Both the position numbers and the translations under genes were made by a program. This document shows positions 8,336 to 17,951 of a DNA stretch of 64,000 nucleotides, piece by piece. The notes below the pieces were generated by a model, which was given only the letters and a program-made list of their open reading frames with translations, was not told the DNA's origin and did not search any database. Source of the DNA: Halobacteriovorax sp. HLS (GTDB taxonomy: Bacteria; Bdellovibrionota; Bacteriovoracia; Bacteriovoracales; Bacteriovoracaceae); NCBI RefSeq assembly GCF_004006665.1, contig NZ_QOCL01000002.1:1-64000 (forward strand). The letters are read 5' to 3'. How positions within the stretch are numbered: the first letter of the stretch is position 1; the number at the start of each line of letters is the position of its first letter.

Positions 8336-9307
8336 TCACACTTCAAGAGTTGAAGACTTAGATACGATTGATAATAAGTAATACTGAGCAGAAACAAGCA
8401 TTAATCCAAACAGAAGATGAGGAGGTTGCACCGCTGCAGGAAATCCTCCATAGGAAAGAGTTACACCCGAGACAATATTAATTCCTAAAAGAAAAAGACA
8501 AATATTAACCCAGCCCTTGATTAAGCTATGCTGAGGCTTTAATGATCGACAATTTCTAAATAGAATAAAACTAGTTACCACTAGTAAAAGAGAAAAAGAG
8601 CGGTGAACTAAAAATACAACACCTAATTTTCCAATCCAAGTTTCTCTGGCCATTGCTCCTAAGGAGTGACTTATATGATCAATCTCTTCACGAACTTGTG
8701 TACCTAGAACTATCTGAACAGCACTAAGAAAAATAATGAAGATAATTAACTTTTTCATACTCTTACCAATATTTTGATCCAAGTATGCTGATAATTGATC
8801 ATTTGCACTTTCAATTTTTGCTTGCAGTAAAATAAAGATCGTCACTACTGCCATAAGCATATGCAGGGTTATAATAAAAGGCTTTAAATGCGAAGCAACA
8901 ACCACAGCACCTAACCATCCATTAAAGCCTACGGCAAACACAGATGCCCAAGATAAAATTGTCACTTTCTTATTCTCTTGCCAGTAGCTATGGGAAAAGA
9001 AAGCAAGAATAATAACAAATATTCCTGTAGTTGCTCCAACCAGTCTATTTATATACTCTGTCCAAGTTTTTATTGGACTAAAGTCAGCTATAATCTTTCC
9101 TGCAACCTTAAATTGGTCCTTATAATCTAAAGGAAGTTGTGAAATATCCGTTGGTGGGATCAATTTACCAAAACATGTTGGCCAATCAGGACAACCTAGA
9201 CCAGAGCCAGTACTTCTTACTAAACCACCTACTAAAATAAGAAAGAAAACAGTAAAAATACAAAGATTAAGCATCTTTTTAAATAGTTTTTGCTTCTTAT
9301 TATCCAT
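8336..9307 (-). CDS. ctaA: Haem A synthase (stand-alone CtaA/Cox15)
   Basis: Eight-helix membrane enzyme converting haem O to haem A for the aa3 oxidase. 323 residues. The family motif VGGLVRSTGSGLGCPDWPTC is at about 22-41, followed by the conserved INRLVGATTG region, ASHLKPFIITLHML, and VLVHRSFSLLL for the second His pair. It is the first gene of the oxidase operon; the ribosome site AAAGAGG precedes the ATG. A second CtaA-type domain is fused to CtaB just downstream, so the two may be partly redundant or specialised. Confidence 0.93.
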   Translation of the reverse strand: MDNKKQKLFKKMLNLCIFTVFFLILVGGLVRSTGSGLGCPDWPTCFGKLIPPTDISQLPLDYKDQFKVAGKIIADFSPIKTWTEYINRLVGATTGIFVIILAFFSHSYWQENKKVTILSWASVFAVGFNGWLGAVVVASHLKPFIITLHMLMAVVTIFILLQAKIESANDQLSAYLDQNIGKSMKKLIIFIIFLSAVQIVLGTQVREEIDHISHSLGAMARETWIGKLGVVFLVHRSFSLLLVVTSFILFRNCRSLKPQHSLIKGWVNICLFLLGINIVSGVTLSYGGFPAAVQPPHLLFGLMLVSAQYYLLSIVSKSSTLEV

Positions 9308-9470
9308 CCTCTTTCCCCTTCATTTAGAAGAGAACAAATATCAAAAATAAGACTAATGAGCAATTTTACTACACTAGTAATTATAAAGAGTTAGTTAATA
9401 ATTAGATGGACTCAAATATTTTTCATAATCAGTATTTTTATATACTATTTACATCTAACAAGGTGAGAAA

Positions 9471-10562
9471 ATGAAAACACACGAACCAGTATATTATGGC
9501 GAATACTTAAATCTAAACAAGCTTCTCGATTGCCAACATCCAAAGTCTAAAGATCATGGAAATGAAGCTCATGATGAGACTCTATTCATTCTAGTTCACC
9601 AAGTTTATGAATTATGGTTTAAGCAAATACTTCATGAACTAAAGTCAATAGTGACTTTATTTTCTGGTAAGACAGTTGATGAGAAGGATCTTTCTAAAGT
9701 TGTTGCAAGGCTTGAGAGAATTACAAAAATACAAGCTCTTCTTGTCGATCAACTCGGTGTTATGGAGACAATGACACCAATGGACTTTTTAGAGTTTAGA
9801 GATTTGCTTGTACCTGCTTCAGGTTTTCAAAGTGTTCAGTTTAGAGAGGTAGAAGTTTTAATGGGTCTAAAGACCAATAACAGAAAAGCTGTAGATAGAG
9901 AGTATTTTCTCGGAAGGCTTAATGACGAGGACAAAGCAAGAATAATTGAAATAGAAAAGTCTCCTTCTCTACTAGAGCTAACACAAGCTTGGCTAGAAAG
10001 AATTCCATTTACTAAGATCGAAGGATTTAACTTTTGGGATGAGTACGAAAAAGAAATTGATAAAATGCTAGATTATGATGAGAAAATTATTCATCAAAAT
10101 CAGGCCAGTTTAGATTCTCGAGCAATGGCCATGCAGATAGAAAATTTAAATGCGACAAGAGAAACATTCTCATCTCTACTTAATGAACAAAAACATAATG
10201 ACCTTATAAAGTTAGGTAGAAGATCTTTATCAAGAACGGCGACAATGAATGCTCTTTTTATTTTATTATACAGAGAAGAGCCTATATTACATCTACCATA
10301 TAAATTCTTAACAGCACTAATGGACATAGACGAACTATTCACGACCTGGAGATATAGACATGCTCTTATGGCGCAAAGAATGCTTGGTACAAAAATTGGA
10401 ACTGGTGGATCTTCTGGACATCACTATTTAAAAATGGCTGCAGAAAATAATCGTGTTTATAACGATCTTTTTAATTTATCAACCTTCTTACTTCCTTCTT
10501 CGAAATTACCTAAACTTCCTAATGAAGTTAAAATTAAGCTAGGTTATCACTTCAATGAGTAA
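9471..10562 (+). CDS. kynA: Tryptophan 2,3-dioxygenase
   Basis: Haem enzyme that opens the indole ring of L-tryptophan to N-formylkynurenine. 363 residues. Signatures: HDETLFILVHQVYELWFKQI (near residue 40, includes the distal-site His and substrate contacts), ETMTPMDFLEFRDLL, WRYRHALMAQRMLG with the proximal haem-ligand His, and IGTGGSSGHHYL. Ribosome site AAGGTGAG lies just before the ATG. It overlaps the kynureninase-like gene by 8 bases, so the two are translationally coupled. No formamidase gene is seen nearby. The longer 360-residue form resembles the eukaryote-like version of the family. Confidence 0.95.
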   Translation: MKTHEPVYYGEYLNLNKLLDCQHPKSKDHGNEAHDETLFILVHQVYELWFKQILHELKSIVTLFSGKTVDEKDLSKVVARLERITKIQALLVDQLGVMETMTPMDFLEFRDLLVPASGFQSVQFREVEVLMGLKTNNRKAVDREYFLGRLNDEDKARIIEIEKSPSLLELTQAWLERIPFTKIEGFNFWDEYEKEIDKMLDYDEKIIHQNQASLDSRAMAMQIENLNATRETFSSLLNEQKHNDLIKLGRRSLSRTATMNALFILLYREEPILHLPYKFLTALMDIDELFTTWRYRHALMAQRMLGTKIGTGGSSGHHYLKMAAENNRVYNDLFNLSTFLLPSSKLPKLPNEVKIKLGYHFNE

Positions 10563-11709
10563 TTATAGAAAGTACTTTTCAAATTTTCTAAAAAAGAATG
10601 AAGGCATAGGGCACTTTGCTTGCCACAGTCATCACTACTGGCCTGATTGCACCAAAGACGCACAGTTAGATTACTGGGAAGACTCCTGTGATCTTGTAGA
10701 TAATAAGTGGGAAAAAATATTTTCTAAAAAAGTTCCCAATGTCCAAAAGCTTTTATCGGAAGTACTAGACTTTGATAGGCCAAGCGATATTGCTTTTGCT
10801 CCAAATACTCACGAACTTGTATATAGAATACTCAGCTCATATCAGAAGAAGATATCCTTACTTACAACTGATTCAGAATTTTATAGCTTTTCAAGACAAC
10901 TAAAGAGATTAGTCGAACTCGATATGATTGAAGTTAAAATAGTACCGACTTTTCCTTTCCATAATTTTGAAGAAAGATTTCTAGATGAATCAAAAAATAA
11001 CTACGATATTATTTTCCTTTCACAAGTATTCTTTAATTCAGGCCTATGTCTAGAGAATTTCGAACAATATATTTTAACGTTACTCACAACGAACTCACAA
11101 ATTATAGTTGATGGTTATCATGGATTCATGGCCGTACCAACGAATCTATCTAAAATTGGTGATAAAATATTCTACCTTGCTGGATCATATAAATATGCAG
11201 GAGCAGGTGAAGGTTGCTGCTTCACGACCATTCCTAAAGACTGCTCTTTTACGCCAAGAAATACAGGATGGTTTGCTGATCTCGAAAACCTTGATAACTT
11301 AGAATTAGAAAAAGTAAGTTATCCTGACAATGGTCTGCGTTTTGCCGGCTCAACCATGGACTTTAGCGCACTCTATAGATTAGAAAGTGTTTTAGAATTA
11401 TATAAGAAGGAATCAGTAACAGTATCGAATATTCATGATCACGTTATTGAATGTCAAAATAGATTTATAGAATCTATGAAAAAAGAAGATCACTCTTTAT
11501 TAAATTCTAAAAATTTAATACTTCGAAATATAAATTGTCATGGTCACTTTTTAACATTTGATCTTCCAGACAGTGAGACAGTTATCGCTCTCAAGAAAAA
11601 GCTAGAGTCAAAGGGAGTGGAAACTGATTCAAGAAAGAATAGGCTTAGATTTGGGTTTAGTATTTATACAGATTTAAACTATGAGTTTTCGAAAATATTT
11701 AAAGATTAA
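10555..11709 (+). CDS. Kynureninase-like PLP enzyme (aminotransferase class V fold)
   Basis: 384 residues, PLP-dependent, class V fold. The N-terminal block GHFACHSHHYWPD followed by AQLDYWEDS, then APNTHELVYRIL and LTTDSEFYSFSRQ, belongs to a class V branch often found beside tryptophan dioxygenase. YLAGSYKYAGAGEGCCF contains the probable Schiff-base lysine. It overlaps the dioxygenase gene by 8 bases, which supports a role in cleaving kynurenine to anthranilate and alanine. The sequence is not the standard KynU type, so the exact reaction is inferred. Its 3' end overlaps the convergent DUF420 gene by 11 bases. Confidence 0.78.
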   Translation: MSNYRKYFSNFLKKNEGIGHFACHSHHYWPDCTKDAQLDYWEDSCDLVDNKWEKIFSKKVPNVQKLLSEVLDFDRPSDIAFAPNTHELVYRILSSYQKKISLLTTDSEFYSFSRQLKRLVELDMIEVKIVPTFPFHNFEERFLDESKNNYDIIFLSQVFFNSGLCLENFEQYILTLLTTNSQIIVDGYHGFMAVPTNLSKIGDKIFYLAGSYKYAGAGEGCCFTTIPKDCSFTPRNTGWFADLENLDNLELEKVSYPDNGLRFAGSTMDFSALYRLESVLELYKKESVTVSNIHDHVIECQNRFIESMKKEDHSLLNSKNLILRNINCHGHFLTFDLPDSETVIALKKKLESKGVETDSRKNRLRFGFSIYTDLNYEFSKIFKD

Positions 11710-12238
11710 AATTATTAAGTATCAAGAAAATTAAAACTCCCGTAATAGAAACATATATCCATATCGGAAATGTTATCCTTGCAAATTTCTTATGCGCACT
11801 ATAATTCTTTTTAAAAGCATTCCATAGCGTAGAAAGAACTAAAGGAACCAAAGGTATTGATAAAACAATATGACTAATTAAAATGCTAAAATAGACATAT
11901 CGAATTGTGCCTGTTGCTAAGAACTTAGTGTCACCATGAAAATGATGATAAAGAATATAACTTACAACAAATAAAAATGAACTAATCGTTGCAAGTAACA
12001 TGCACATAATATGCGCTGCTTTTTTATTCATTTTAATTAGAAAATAACCTGAAACCAAGAAAACAAAACATACAGAGTTCAAAAGAGCATTTAATGCAGG
12101 AAGAGAGGCGACCCACTCCCCACTAGCTGCCGCGGGTGTTTTAAAATAGATTAACCACACTAGAAAGCCAATTACGATTGAACTGAGTGTTGCAATAACA
12201 ATATAAGGTTTTTGAGAAGAATTAGTTTCTTGTAGCAT
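11699..12238 (-). CDS. DUF420 membrane protein (CtaM-like oxidase maturation factor)
   Basis: About 179 residues with five predicted helices; the region ALLNSVCFVFLVSGYFLI and the His pairs in YILYHHFHGDTKF and ILISHIVLSIPLVPLV are typical of DUF420. Family members such as CtaM of Firmicutes are needed to mature aa3-type oxidases, possibly through the copper centre. I prefer the ATG at 12238 over a TTG two codons earlier. The start lies inside the 3' end of the preceding CxxC gene, a coupled arrangement. It is the last gene of the bc-complex operon and overlaps the kynureninase-like gene tail to tail. Confidence 0.82.
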   Translation of the reverse strand: MLQETNSSQKPYIVIATLSSIVIGFLVWLIYFKTPAAASGEWVASLPALNALLNSVCFVFLVSGYFLIKMNKKAAHIMCMLLATISSFLFVVSYILYHHFHGDTKFLATGTIRYVYFSILISHIVLSIPLVPLVLSTLWNAFKKNYSAHKKFARITFPIWIYVSITGVLIFLILNNFNL

Positions 12239-12449
12239 CTTCAAGTTGTTCGTTGAAGTTTCTGTGCTTAATAATCAAACGATAAATAAAGTAGAATGGA
12301 ATATAACAAAGAGCTATAAATCCCATCAAAATGTAAACTAAGTACTTATCCTTAGGGTTATTCATAGAACCTGCACAACCTGGACAGGCCATTGCAGATT
12401 CAAGAATAAAAAGAAATGCTATAAATAGCTTTGCGTAAAAGTATTTCAT
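12222..12449 (-). CDS. Small CxxC membrane protein of the respiratory operon
   Basis: 75 residues if started at the ATG that overlaps the stop of the upstream subunit III gene by one base (TAATG), the most natural choice; a longer frame would overlap that gene by 37 bases. The product has an N-terminal hydrophobic segment resembling a signal peptide (FIAFLFILESAMA), then CPGCAGS, a second membrane helix (YILMGFIALCYIPFYFIY) and a charged tail. The CPGC motif just outside the membrane would suit metal or thiol chemistry. I do not recognise a named family. Position between subunit III and a DUF420 maturation factor suggests a role in oxidase or cytochrome assembly. Confidence 0.72.
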   Translation of the reverse strand: MKYFYAKLFIAFLFILESAMACPGCAGSMNNPKDKYLVYILMGFIALCYIPFYFIYRLIIKHRNFNEQLEDATRN

Positions 12450-13087
12450 TAAAGCAGGTAGATAAAAGTAAAAACTAGAATCCAAACGAGGTCAACAAAG
12501 TGCCAAAACAGTCCCGCTAATTCAAGTAGAGTGTAATCACCCTTATCAAATCTTCCATCATATGCAAGCTTCCACATATAACAAAGATAAGTTACCCCAG
12601 TAAAAACGTGTAGACCGTGAAAACCTGTAATAGAGAAGAACGTTGAAGCAAAGAGGTTATTACCTTTAGTGTATGTACTAAAAGTCATCCCCATTTCATG
12701 CATTAAGTGATAGTACTCGTATACTTGAATACCAAGGAATAATGCTCCACCTATAATAGTTATCCCAAGCCAATTCAATATTCCCTGACGATCTCTTTGT
12801 TTACATGCATCGATACAAAGTACCATCGACACTGAAGAACAAATTAGAATAAAAGTCATAATCCCAGAAAGAGTAACTCCACCAAGGGCCTCAACAGGAT
12901 TTGGCCAATCAACCGCAGTCCATCTTAAAACAGCATAAGCAATTAAAAGACCAGAAAATGACATTCCATCTGTACCAAGAAATAGCCACATCCCAATTTT
13001 ATTTGGACTAGCTTTTCCGAATTCCGGATCATTTGGATAATCAATAATTCCATCGTGTGCCACAACTTCGTTACTGTGTCCTGCCAT
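12449..13087 (-). CDS. Cytochrome c oxidase subunit III (copy 2)
   Basis: 212 residues, five predicted helices, closer to the textbook subunit III than the copy at 3216-3809. It begins KIGMWLFLGTDGMSFSGLLI and has the strong motifs FFSITGFHGLHVFTG and LFWHFVDLVWILVFTFIYLL. The gene follows the octahaem cytochrome gene and is coupled to the CxxC protein through a TAATG overlap. A subunit III in a bc operon and another beside subunits I/II suggests either that this enzyme has two III-type subunits or that this copy belongs to a different assembly. Confidence 0.9.
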   Translation of the reverse strand: MAGHSNEVVAHDGIIDYPNDPEFGKASPNKIGMWLFLGTDGMSFSGLLIAYAVLRWTAVDWPNPVEALGGVTLSGIMTFILICSSVSMVLCIDACKQRDRQGILNWLGITIIGGALFLGIQVYEYYHLMHEMGMTFSTYTKGNNLFASTFFSITGFHGLHVFTGVTYLCYMWKLAYDGRFDKGDYTLLELAGLFWHFVDLVWILVFTFIYLL

Positions 13088-13151
13088 ATATTACTCCTAA
13101 GTTCACTCAAATTGTGAATTAAAGAACTAGGCCTACTAAAGGCCTAGAAAT

Positions 13152-15992
13152 TTATTTATCTAACGGTGAAAGTTTATCTTCACCAATTTCTAATAAGTAT
13201 TTAACTAAAGCATTCTTTTGTTTCTCAGCATCTCCACCAAGAATTTCAGTGTCCATACTTTCTCCGTCTTCCCAGAAAGATGGCATTAAAGTTCCTGGCA
13301 TAATTGCTTGAGGATCTGATAACCATTTCTTAATCCAAGAAGCTCTTAACCTTCTCTTCGCAAACTTTAAGTTTGGAGCAGTTGGTTCAGATGGACTTCC
13401 CTGAAGACCAGCGTGACATGAATTACAGGCCAATGACTCAACCAATTTAACAGCAGCTTGTCTCTCACCTCTTTCCCAAACAACTGGCTTAGAGTTGTCT
13501 TCAAAAGTTTTTTGCTTTTCTTTATGCTGGAACATCGCAACTAGCTTGTTTTTTTCTTCATTACTTAAGTTAAATGAAGGCATTCTAATTGGATTAGAAG
13601 CGAAGTCCTTATCCCAGTATCTTATTGGATACACATTTCCTAAGAAGTTCTGTAACCAATCAGACTGTACTCTATGACCTTGCCCAACTAGACGTGGAGG
13701 TCCTTGATTAATATCTTCATCGTATATTTTTAAGATATCACCGAAGTCTCCATCAATTTGGTGACAACCGATACAGTTGTACTTAGTAACAACTTTCATC
13801 CCTTCAGCTACAACGGCTTCATCTTTATCAAGTTGTTTAACACCTGTTGCAGGAACTTTATCTGAAACTTGTCCCATTAGAGCAACAGTAATATCATCAG
13901 CTTGTTTTTCGGTCATGTAAAACTGAGGCATTCTTAAAAGATCTTTAAATGGTTTATCTGCACCATTGTCCCAACGTCTAGGATTTATTAAATGAGCTTT
14001 AACCCAAGCATCTCTTGAATGAGCAACCTTCTCATGTCCAAAACCAAATTGAGTTAGTGGCTTAGAACCTAGTTTAGTTAATTCAGGACCAATAGGAGCT
14101 CTTCCCTCAAACCCTTCTATATTATGACATGAGTAACAACCATACTTTCCAATAGATCTATAACCTAGCTCCATTGTTCTATCGTGATCGCTCATCTTTT
14201 CAAGCCTTGCTTTTGCTACTTCTACAGGCTCGAAAGCTGCGAAATACTCAACAAGTAGATCGTCTCTAACTTTAGTATCAAGAGGCTCGAACCTAAGTTC
14301 TTCAAACTTCTTATTCTTCTTAGACATTAAATAAGCTGCAATATCATTAGCTTCTCTATTTGATAGTCTAAATGAAGGCATAATCGTGTCTTCTTGATAA
14401 TGAGATGGTTTTAATAACCAAGACACCATCCAATCATGACTCTTAACTTTAGAACCAATTCCATCTAAGTAAGGACCTACAAAAGCATCTACTTTCTTAG
14501 ATTCTGGTGCAAAGTCTTCAACTCCGTGACATCCCATACAACCGACTTCACGAACAAGCTTCTTACCTCTGGCAGTATTACCACCAGCATATTTAGCAAA
14601 AGGCTTATAGTCTTTTGACTTTTCGTAAACATAATCGGCCATTGCATTTACTTCAGTAATATTCTTTTTAACAAATTCCGGCTTATCGTTATTTGTCTGA
14701 TTAAAGAACTGAGGCATTTTCGCATGCTTATTAAATGACTTTGGTGACCATACCCAATTCTTAAAGAATTCTTTATCCAATTTAGAAGCAACTTTTTCTA
14801 AACTTGGCCCTGGCTTTCTATTATGTTCCCAACCTTCGATTTTATGACATGCATAACAACCGAACTTTCTAATATTTCTCTTACCATCATTAACAACAGT
14901 TGCCTGTGGAATGTATTCAACATTGTCGTGACATTTTACACAACCAGCTTCGTACTGACCTCTTCTAAACTGAACGATAGGTACTTTATGTGGCTCATGC
15001 CAGTTATACTTTTCTTCCCATTCTTTTTGTTGTTCCTCATCTTTTGGCATGTGAGCAGCAGAATTAAAGTCATTAACTCTATGTCCTTCTCCACCATGAC
15101 AAGTAGTACAACCAAATTGTTTCATTGGGTGAATCCCTTTAGCTCCAACCATAAGGTCTAAGTTAGGGTGAGTTTTATAAGGGTTCTCTTGATCTTCATA
15201 ACCTTCATCGGCGATGAAAACGTGACAAGTCATACAACGATCAACCTTAGGAACATGTCTAAAGTATCTATCGTCTGTAATATTTTCTAAAACAACTTGT
15301 TGTATCTTTAGAGTTGGATCTAAGAAGTCAACAAAAGGCATATTTCTAATTGCGAAGATCGGATCCATTTTAAGCTTATCTTTTGCTTTTAAAAGTAAGT
15401 CTCTCGTTCCAACTATCTTGTCGATACTTCTTTCTGTATCAGTAACTTCTTTATTATAAGTAGCAATCTGTCTTGTTATAGACTTCTCTTCTTTTTGAAG
15501 TTGCTTCATTCTTTCAGAAGATTCTGCAAATTCTACCTTAAGGCCTTGCAGTTTTTTATAAAGCTCTTTCGCGTTCGGAGCATGTTCTGCATGTGCTACA
15601 CCATATTGGAAACCAACAGCAGATACTTGCGAGTTAGCAATACCCTTAACGATCGTTTCGTTTTGAATATCTTTTTTAATAAGATCAAGTGTAGCCTGTG
15701 CTTTGGCAATTTTATCTTTTCTATCTTGCACAGTCTTTCTAGAAGCTTCGAGTTGCATCTCAAACTTTTCAAGCTTCTCTTTATTGATCTCACCTTCAGC
15801 TGCTTCGATTTTCTTAGCAATCTTTTCTTGCTTAATTTTCATTCCTTTTAACTGCACGGCTTTCCATGGACGAATATAATCATCTAGAAAAACCCAAACA
15901 ACAGTCACCAAAAATGCAACAGAAAGAAATGCAAAGATCTTGTTAAGTGTTTGCATGTTAAAAGCCATACCTGGCTCTTGCTTTTTGCTCAT
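13152..15992 (-). CDS. Octahaem c-type cytochrome with membrane anchor and coiled coil
   Basis: 946 residues. One N-terminal membrane helix (about 19-37) is followed by a long charged coiled coil (about 45-205, KIKQEKIAKKIEAAEGEINK and on). The C-terminal three quarters carry eight CxxCH haem sites starting at residues 253, 295, 351, 379, 485, 619, 740 and 856, several followed by the MPxF methionine pattern of mono-haem cytochrome folds. The gene directly follows the split cytochrome b genes, where cytochrome c1 would normally be. I infer that it is the electron exit of this bc complex, wiring it to the oxidase. Domain repeats suggest it grew by duplication. Confidence 0.88.
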   Translation of the reverse strand: MSKKQEPGMAFNMQTLNKIFAFLSVAFLVTVVWVFLDDYIRPWKAVQLKGMKIKQEKIAKKIEAAEGEINKEKLEKFEMQLEASRKTVQDRKDKIAKAQATLDLIKKDIQNETIVKGIANSQVSAVGFQYGVAHAEHAPNAKELYKKLQGLKVEFAESSERMKQLQKEEKSITRQIATYNKEVTDTERSIDKIVGTRDLLLKAKDKLKMDPIFAIRNMPFVDFLDPTLKIQQVVLENITDDRYFRHVPKVDRCMTCHVFIADEGYEDQENPYKTHPNLDLMVGAKGIHPMKQFGCTTCHGGEGHRVNDFNSAAHMPKDEEQQKEWEEKYNWHEPHKVPIVQFRRGQYEAGCVKCHDNVEYIPQATVVNDGKRNIRKFGCYACHKIEGWEHNRKPGPSLEKVASKLDKEFFKNWVWSPKSFNKHAKMPQFFNQTNNDKPEFVKKNITEVNAMADYVYEKSKDYKPFAKYAGGNTARGKKLVREVGCMGCHGVEDFAPESKKVDAFVGPYLDGIGSKVKSHDWMVSWLLKPSHYQEDTIMPSFRLSNREANDIAAYLMSKKNKKFEELRFEPLDTKVRDDLLVEYFAAFEPVEVAKARLEKMSDHDRTMELGYRSIGKYGCYSCHNIEGFEGRAPIGPELTKLGSKPLTQFGFGHEKVAHSRDAWVKAHLINPRRWDNGADKPFKDLLRMPQFYMTEKQADDITVALMGQVSDKVPATGVKQLDKDEAVVAEGMKVVTKYNCIGCHQIDGDFGDILKIYDEDINQGPPRLVGQGHRVQSDWLQNFLGNVYPIRYWDKDFASNPIRMPSFNLSNEEKNKLVAMFQHKEKQKTFEDNSKPVVWERGERQAAVKLVESLACNSCHAGLQGSPSEPTAPNLKFAKRRLRASWIKKWLSDPQAIMPGTLMPSFWEDGESMDTEILGGDAEKQKNALVKYLLEIGEDKLSPLDK

Positions 15993-16026
15993 CGCTTATT
16001 TCCTTTTTTCACTATCAGTGTTTTTA

Positions 16027-17103
16027 CTACAGGTTAAGTTCCCACTCTGGTAGTGCAACAATATACTTTAAATTAATTAACCATCTTAAAACCATCTTTA
16101 TTGGTAAACTCATCATAATTATGAATAAGAAAATAAAGATGTAATATCTAATCGCTCCAGACTTTTCCATTAAGTCCTTTCCAAGCTTTGTCTTAAGAGA
16201 AAGCAGAGGCAGAGCAACCATGTAGAGTACTGTTAAGATAATCCCGAAAATCTCTCTAATTACAAGATTTTTAGGCATCGGTACATTTAGAATTTTAATC
16301 CAAATATATTCAGATAGATTCACGTTATATTCTGCAACAACTTTATGGAAATCCCAGTACTCAAAAGGTCCGTAGAAAGTCCAGTTTGGTCCACGCAGAA
16401 ACGTTCCAACAATAATAAGGTAGATCCATAAAACTAACCATCCATATAAGAACGAAGTAATTGCGAGTTTTCTTTCACTAAATGTATAGTAACCATTTCC
16501 TTTAGGATTCGTATCAATATATGGAATTGCAATCAAACCAACAACAATGATTCCAGGAAGAACAACACCGGCCATCCAAGGATCAAAGTAAACAAGCATT
16601 TCTTGTAGACCAAGAAAGTACCATGGAGCTTTGGCTGGGTTTGGTGCCCAAGTTACGTTAGCTGGCTCTTCTAGTGGAGCCTTAAAGATAATCGCCCAAA
16701 CGACTAGAAAAATAGTCGTAGCAATCATTACAAATAATTCGTTATATACTAGGTTTGGCCAACTCCATACTTTTTCCTTATTCTCAGGTAAAGCTTCAAT
16801 TGGGCAAAGTCCTTGCTCAATTCTCTTATCGTTTTCAGCACACTTATAAAGAGTGAGCCACGTAAGAAAACAAATTAAAATTATAATAATATTGATAGGA
16901 ATATTATCCGGCCAAAGAACAATTGCCAAAAAGTTTGGATCAGCCAAAAACCATCCAACAACTGGTATTGAAACAATAACAGACCAAACACCAAATTTCT
17001 TAGTTCCAATAACTTTGTAATACCTAATCATCAGGAAGAACAAAATCGTAAAGATCGGGAATGATCTAATAGGATCCGCTAACCAGTTAATTAATTCTTT
17101 CAT
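16027..17103 (-). CDS. Cytochrome b C-terminal (subunit IV-like) subunit
   Basis: 358-residue membrane protein with about eight helices. The quinol-site loop reads NPAKAPWYFLGLQEMLVY, the counterpart of the PEWY region of cytochrome b, followed by FDPWMAGVVLPGIIVVGLIAIPYID. Helices before this block exceed what petD-type subunits have, as does the long C-terminus, so it is an extended form. It lies between the b6-like gene and the octahaem gene and must pair with the former to build the two quinone sites. Family identification is firm from the APWYF block and context. Confidence 0.9.
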   Translation of the reverse strand: MKELINWLADPIRSFPIFTILFFLMIRYYKVIGTKKFGVWSVIVSIPVVGWFLADPNFLAIVLWPDNIPINIIIILICFLTWLTLYKCAENDKRIEQGLCPIEALPENKEKVWSWPNLVYNELFVMIATTIFLVVWAIIFKAPLEEPANVTWAPNPAKAPWYFLGLQEMLVYFDPWMAGVVLPGIIVVGLIAIPYIDTNPKGNGYYTFSERKLAITSFLYGWLVLWIYLIIVGTFLRGPNWTFYGPFEYWDFHKVVAEYNVNLSEYIWIKILNVPMPKNLVIREIFGIILTVLYMVALPLLSLKTKLGKDLMEKSGAIRYYIFIFLFIIMMSLPIKMVLRWLINLKYIVALPEWELNL

Positions 17104-17131
17104 TTCTTATCCTTAAAAAATTATTCTCTAA

Positions 17132-17914
17132 CTAAAGTGGAGCCGAGATTCCACCGTCTTTTCTAACACGCCAAAAGTGAACAGCTATCAACACACCAAC
17201 AACAAGTGGGATAAATACACAATGAAGAATGTAGAATCTTAATAACGCTGGCTCTCCAACGAAACGACCCGCTAGTAACTGAAAGCGAACGTCGTTCTTG
17301 TCAGACACCATAACGAAATCACCAATTTGCGCTAAAGCCGCACCTGGACCACCATGCCCCATAAACGGAGTCGCTTTCGCCATGTTCGAACCAACGGTAA
17401 TGGCCCAAATTGCAAGCTGATCCCATGGAAGAAGGTAACCTGTAAATGAAAGTAAAAGAGTTAGTACAAGAAGAATAACACCAATCCCCCAGTTAAACTC
17501 ACGTGGTGGTTTATACGAACCTGTCATAAAGACTCGGAACATATGAAGCCACACGGTGATAACCATGGCATGGGCACCCCATCTATGTATCTCCCTCATT
17601 ATCCCTAAAGGAACGTGCTCCTTAAGAGCAATAATATCGTTGTATGCATATTCAGCAGTTGGCCTGTAATAGAACATTAATAAAAGTCCTGTTACTGTTA
17701 ACGCTAAGAAAATGAAGAAAGTTAATCCACCCATACACCAAGTATAACCAAGTTGAACCCCTGATTTTTTTAACTTAATTGGATGCAAGTGTAAGAATAC
17801 ATTTCCTGCCACAACGCTAGCTCTGTTACGAGCATTGTCTGGTGGTCCATGTCTGAAAATTGATTTCCAAACTTGTGTTTCTCTAACTTTCTGTGCCAAA
17901 CCTTTTTCTGACAT
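17132..17914 (-). CDS. Cytochrome b N-terminal (b6-like) subunit
   Basis: 260 residues, four core helices that bind the two b haems. Diagnostic motifs: [38 protein letters not shown] (first His of each pair), [22 protein letters not shown] (the quinol oxidation site), and [23 protein letters not shown] (second His set). Length and the separate C-terminal gene make it b6/petB-like rather than a fused cytochrome b. It follows the Rieske gene by 37 bases in the same operon. Confidence 0.95.
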   Translation of the reverse strand: MSEKGLAQKVRETQVWKSIFRHGPPDNARNRASVVAGNVFLHLHPIKLKKSGVQLGYTWCMGGLTFFIFLALTVTGLLLMFYYRPTAEYAYNDIIALKEHVPLGIMREIHRWGAHAMVITVWLHMFRVFMTGSYKPPREFNWGIGVILLVLTLLLSFTGYLLPWDQLAIWAITVGSNMAKATPFMGHGGPGAALAQIGDFVMVSDKNDVRFQLLAGRFVGEPALLRFYILHCVFIPLVVGVLIAVHFWRVRKDGGISAPL

Positions 17915-17951
17915 CTTTATCTACCTTTGAACTAGTAATTATTACTATCGA

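Noticed and set aside
15495-15851. Long plus-strand open frames opposite the octahaem cytochrome and other genes
   Set aside because: They are antisense shadows of well-supported coding genes with no recognisable domains or ribosome sites.
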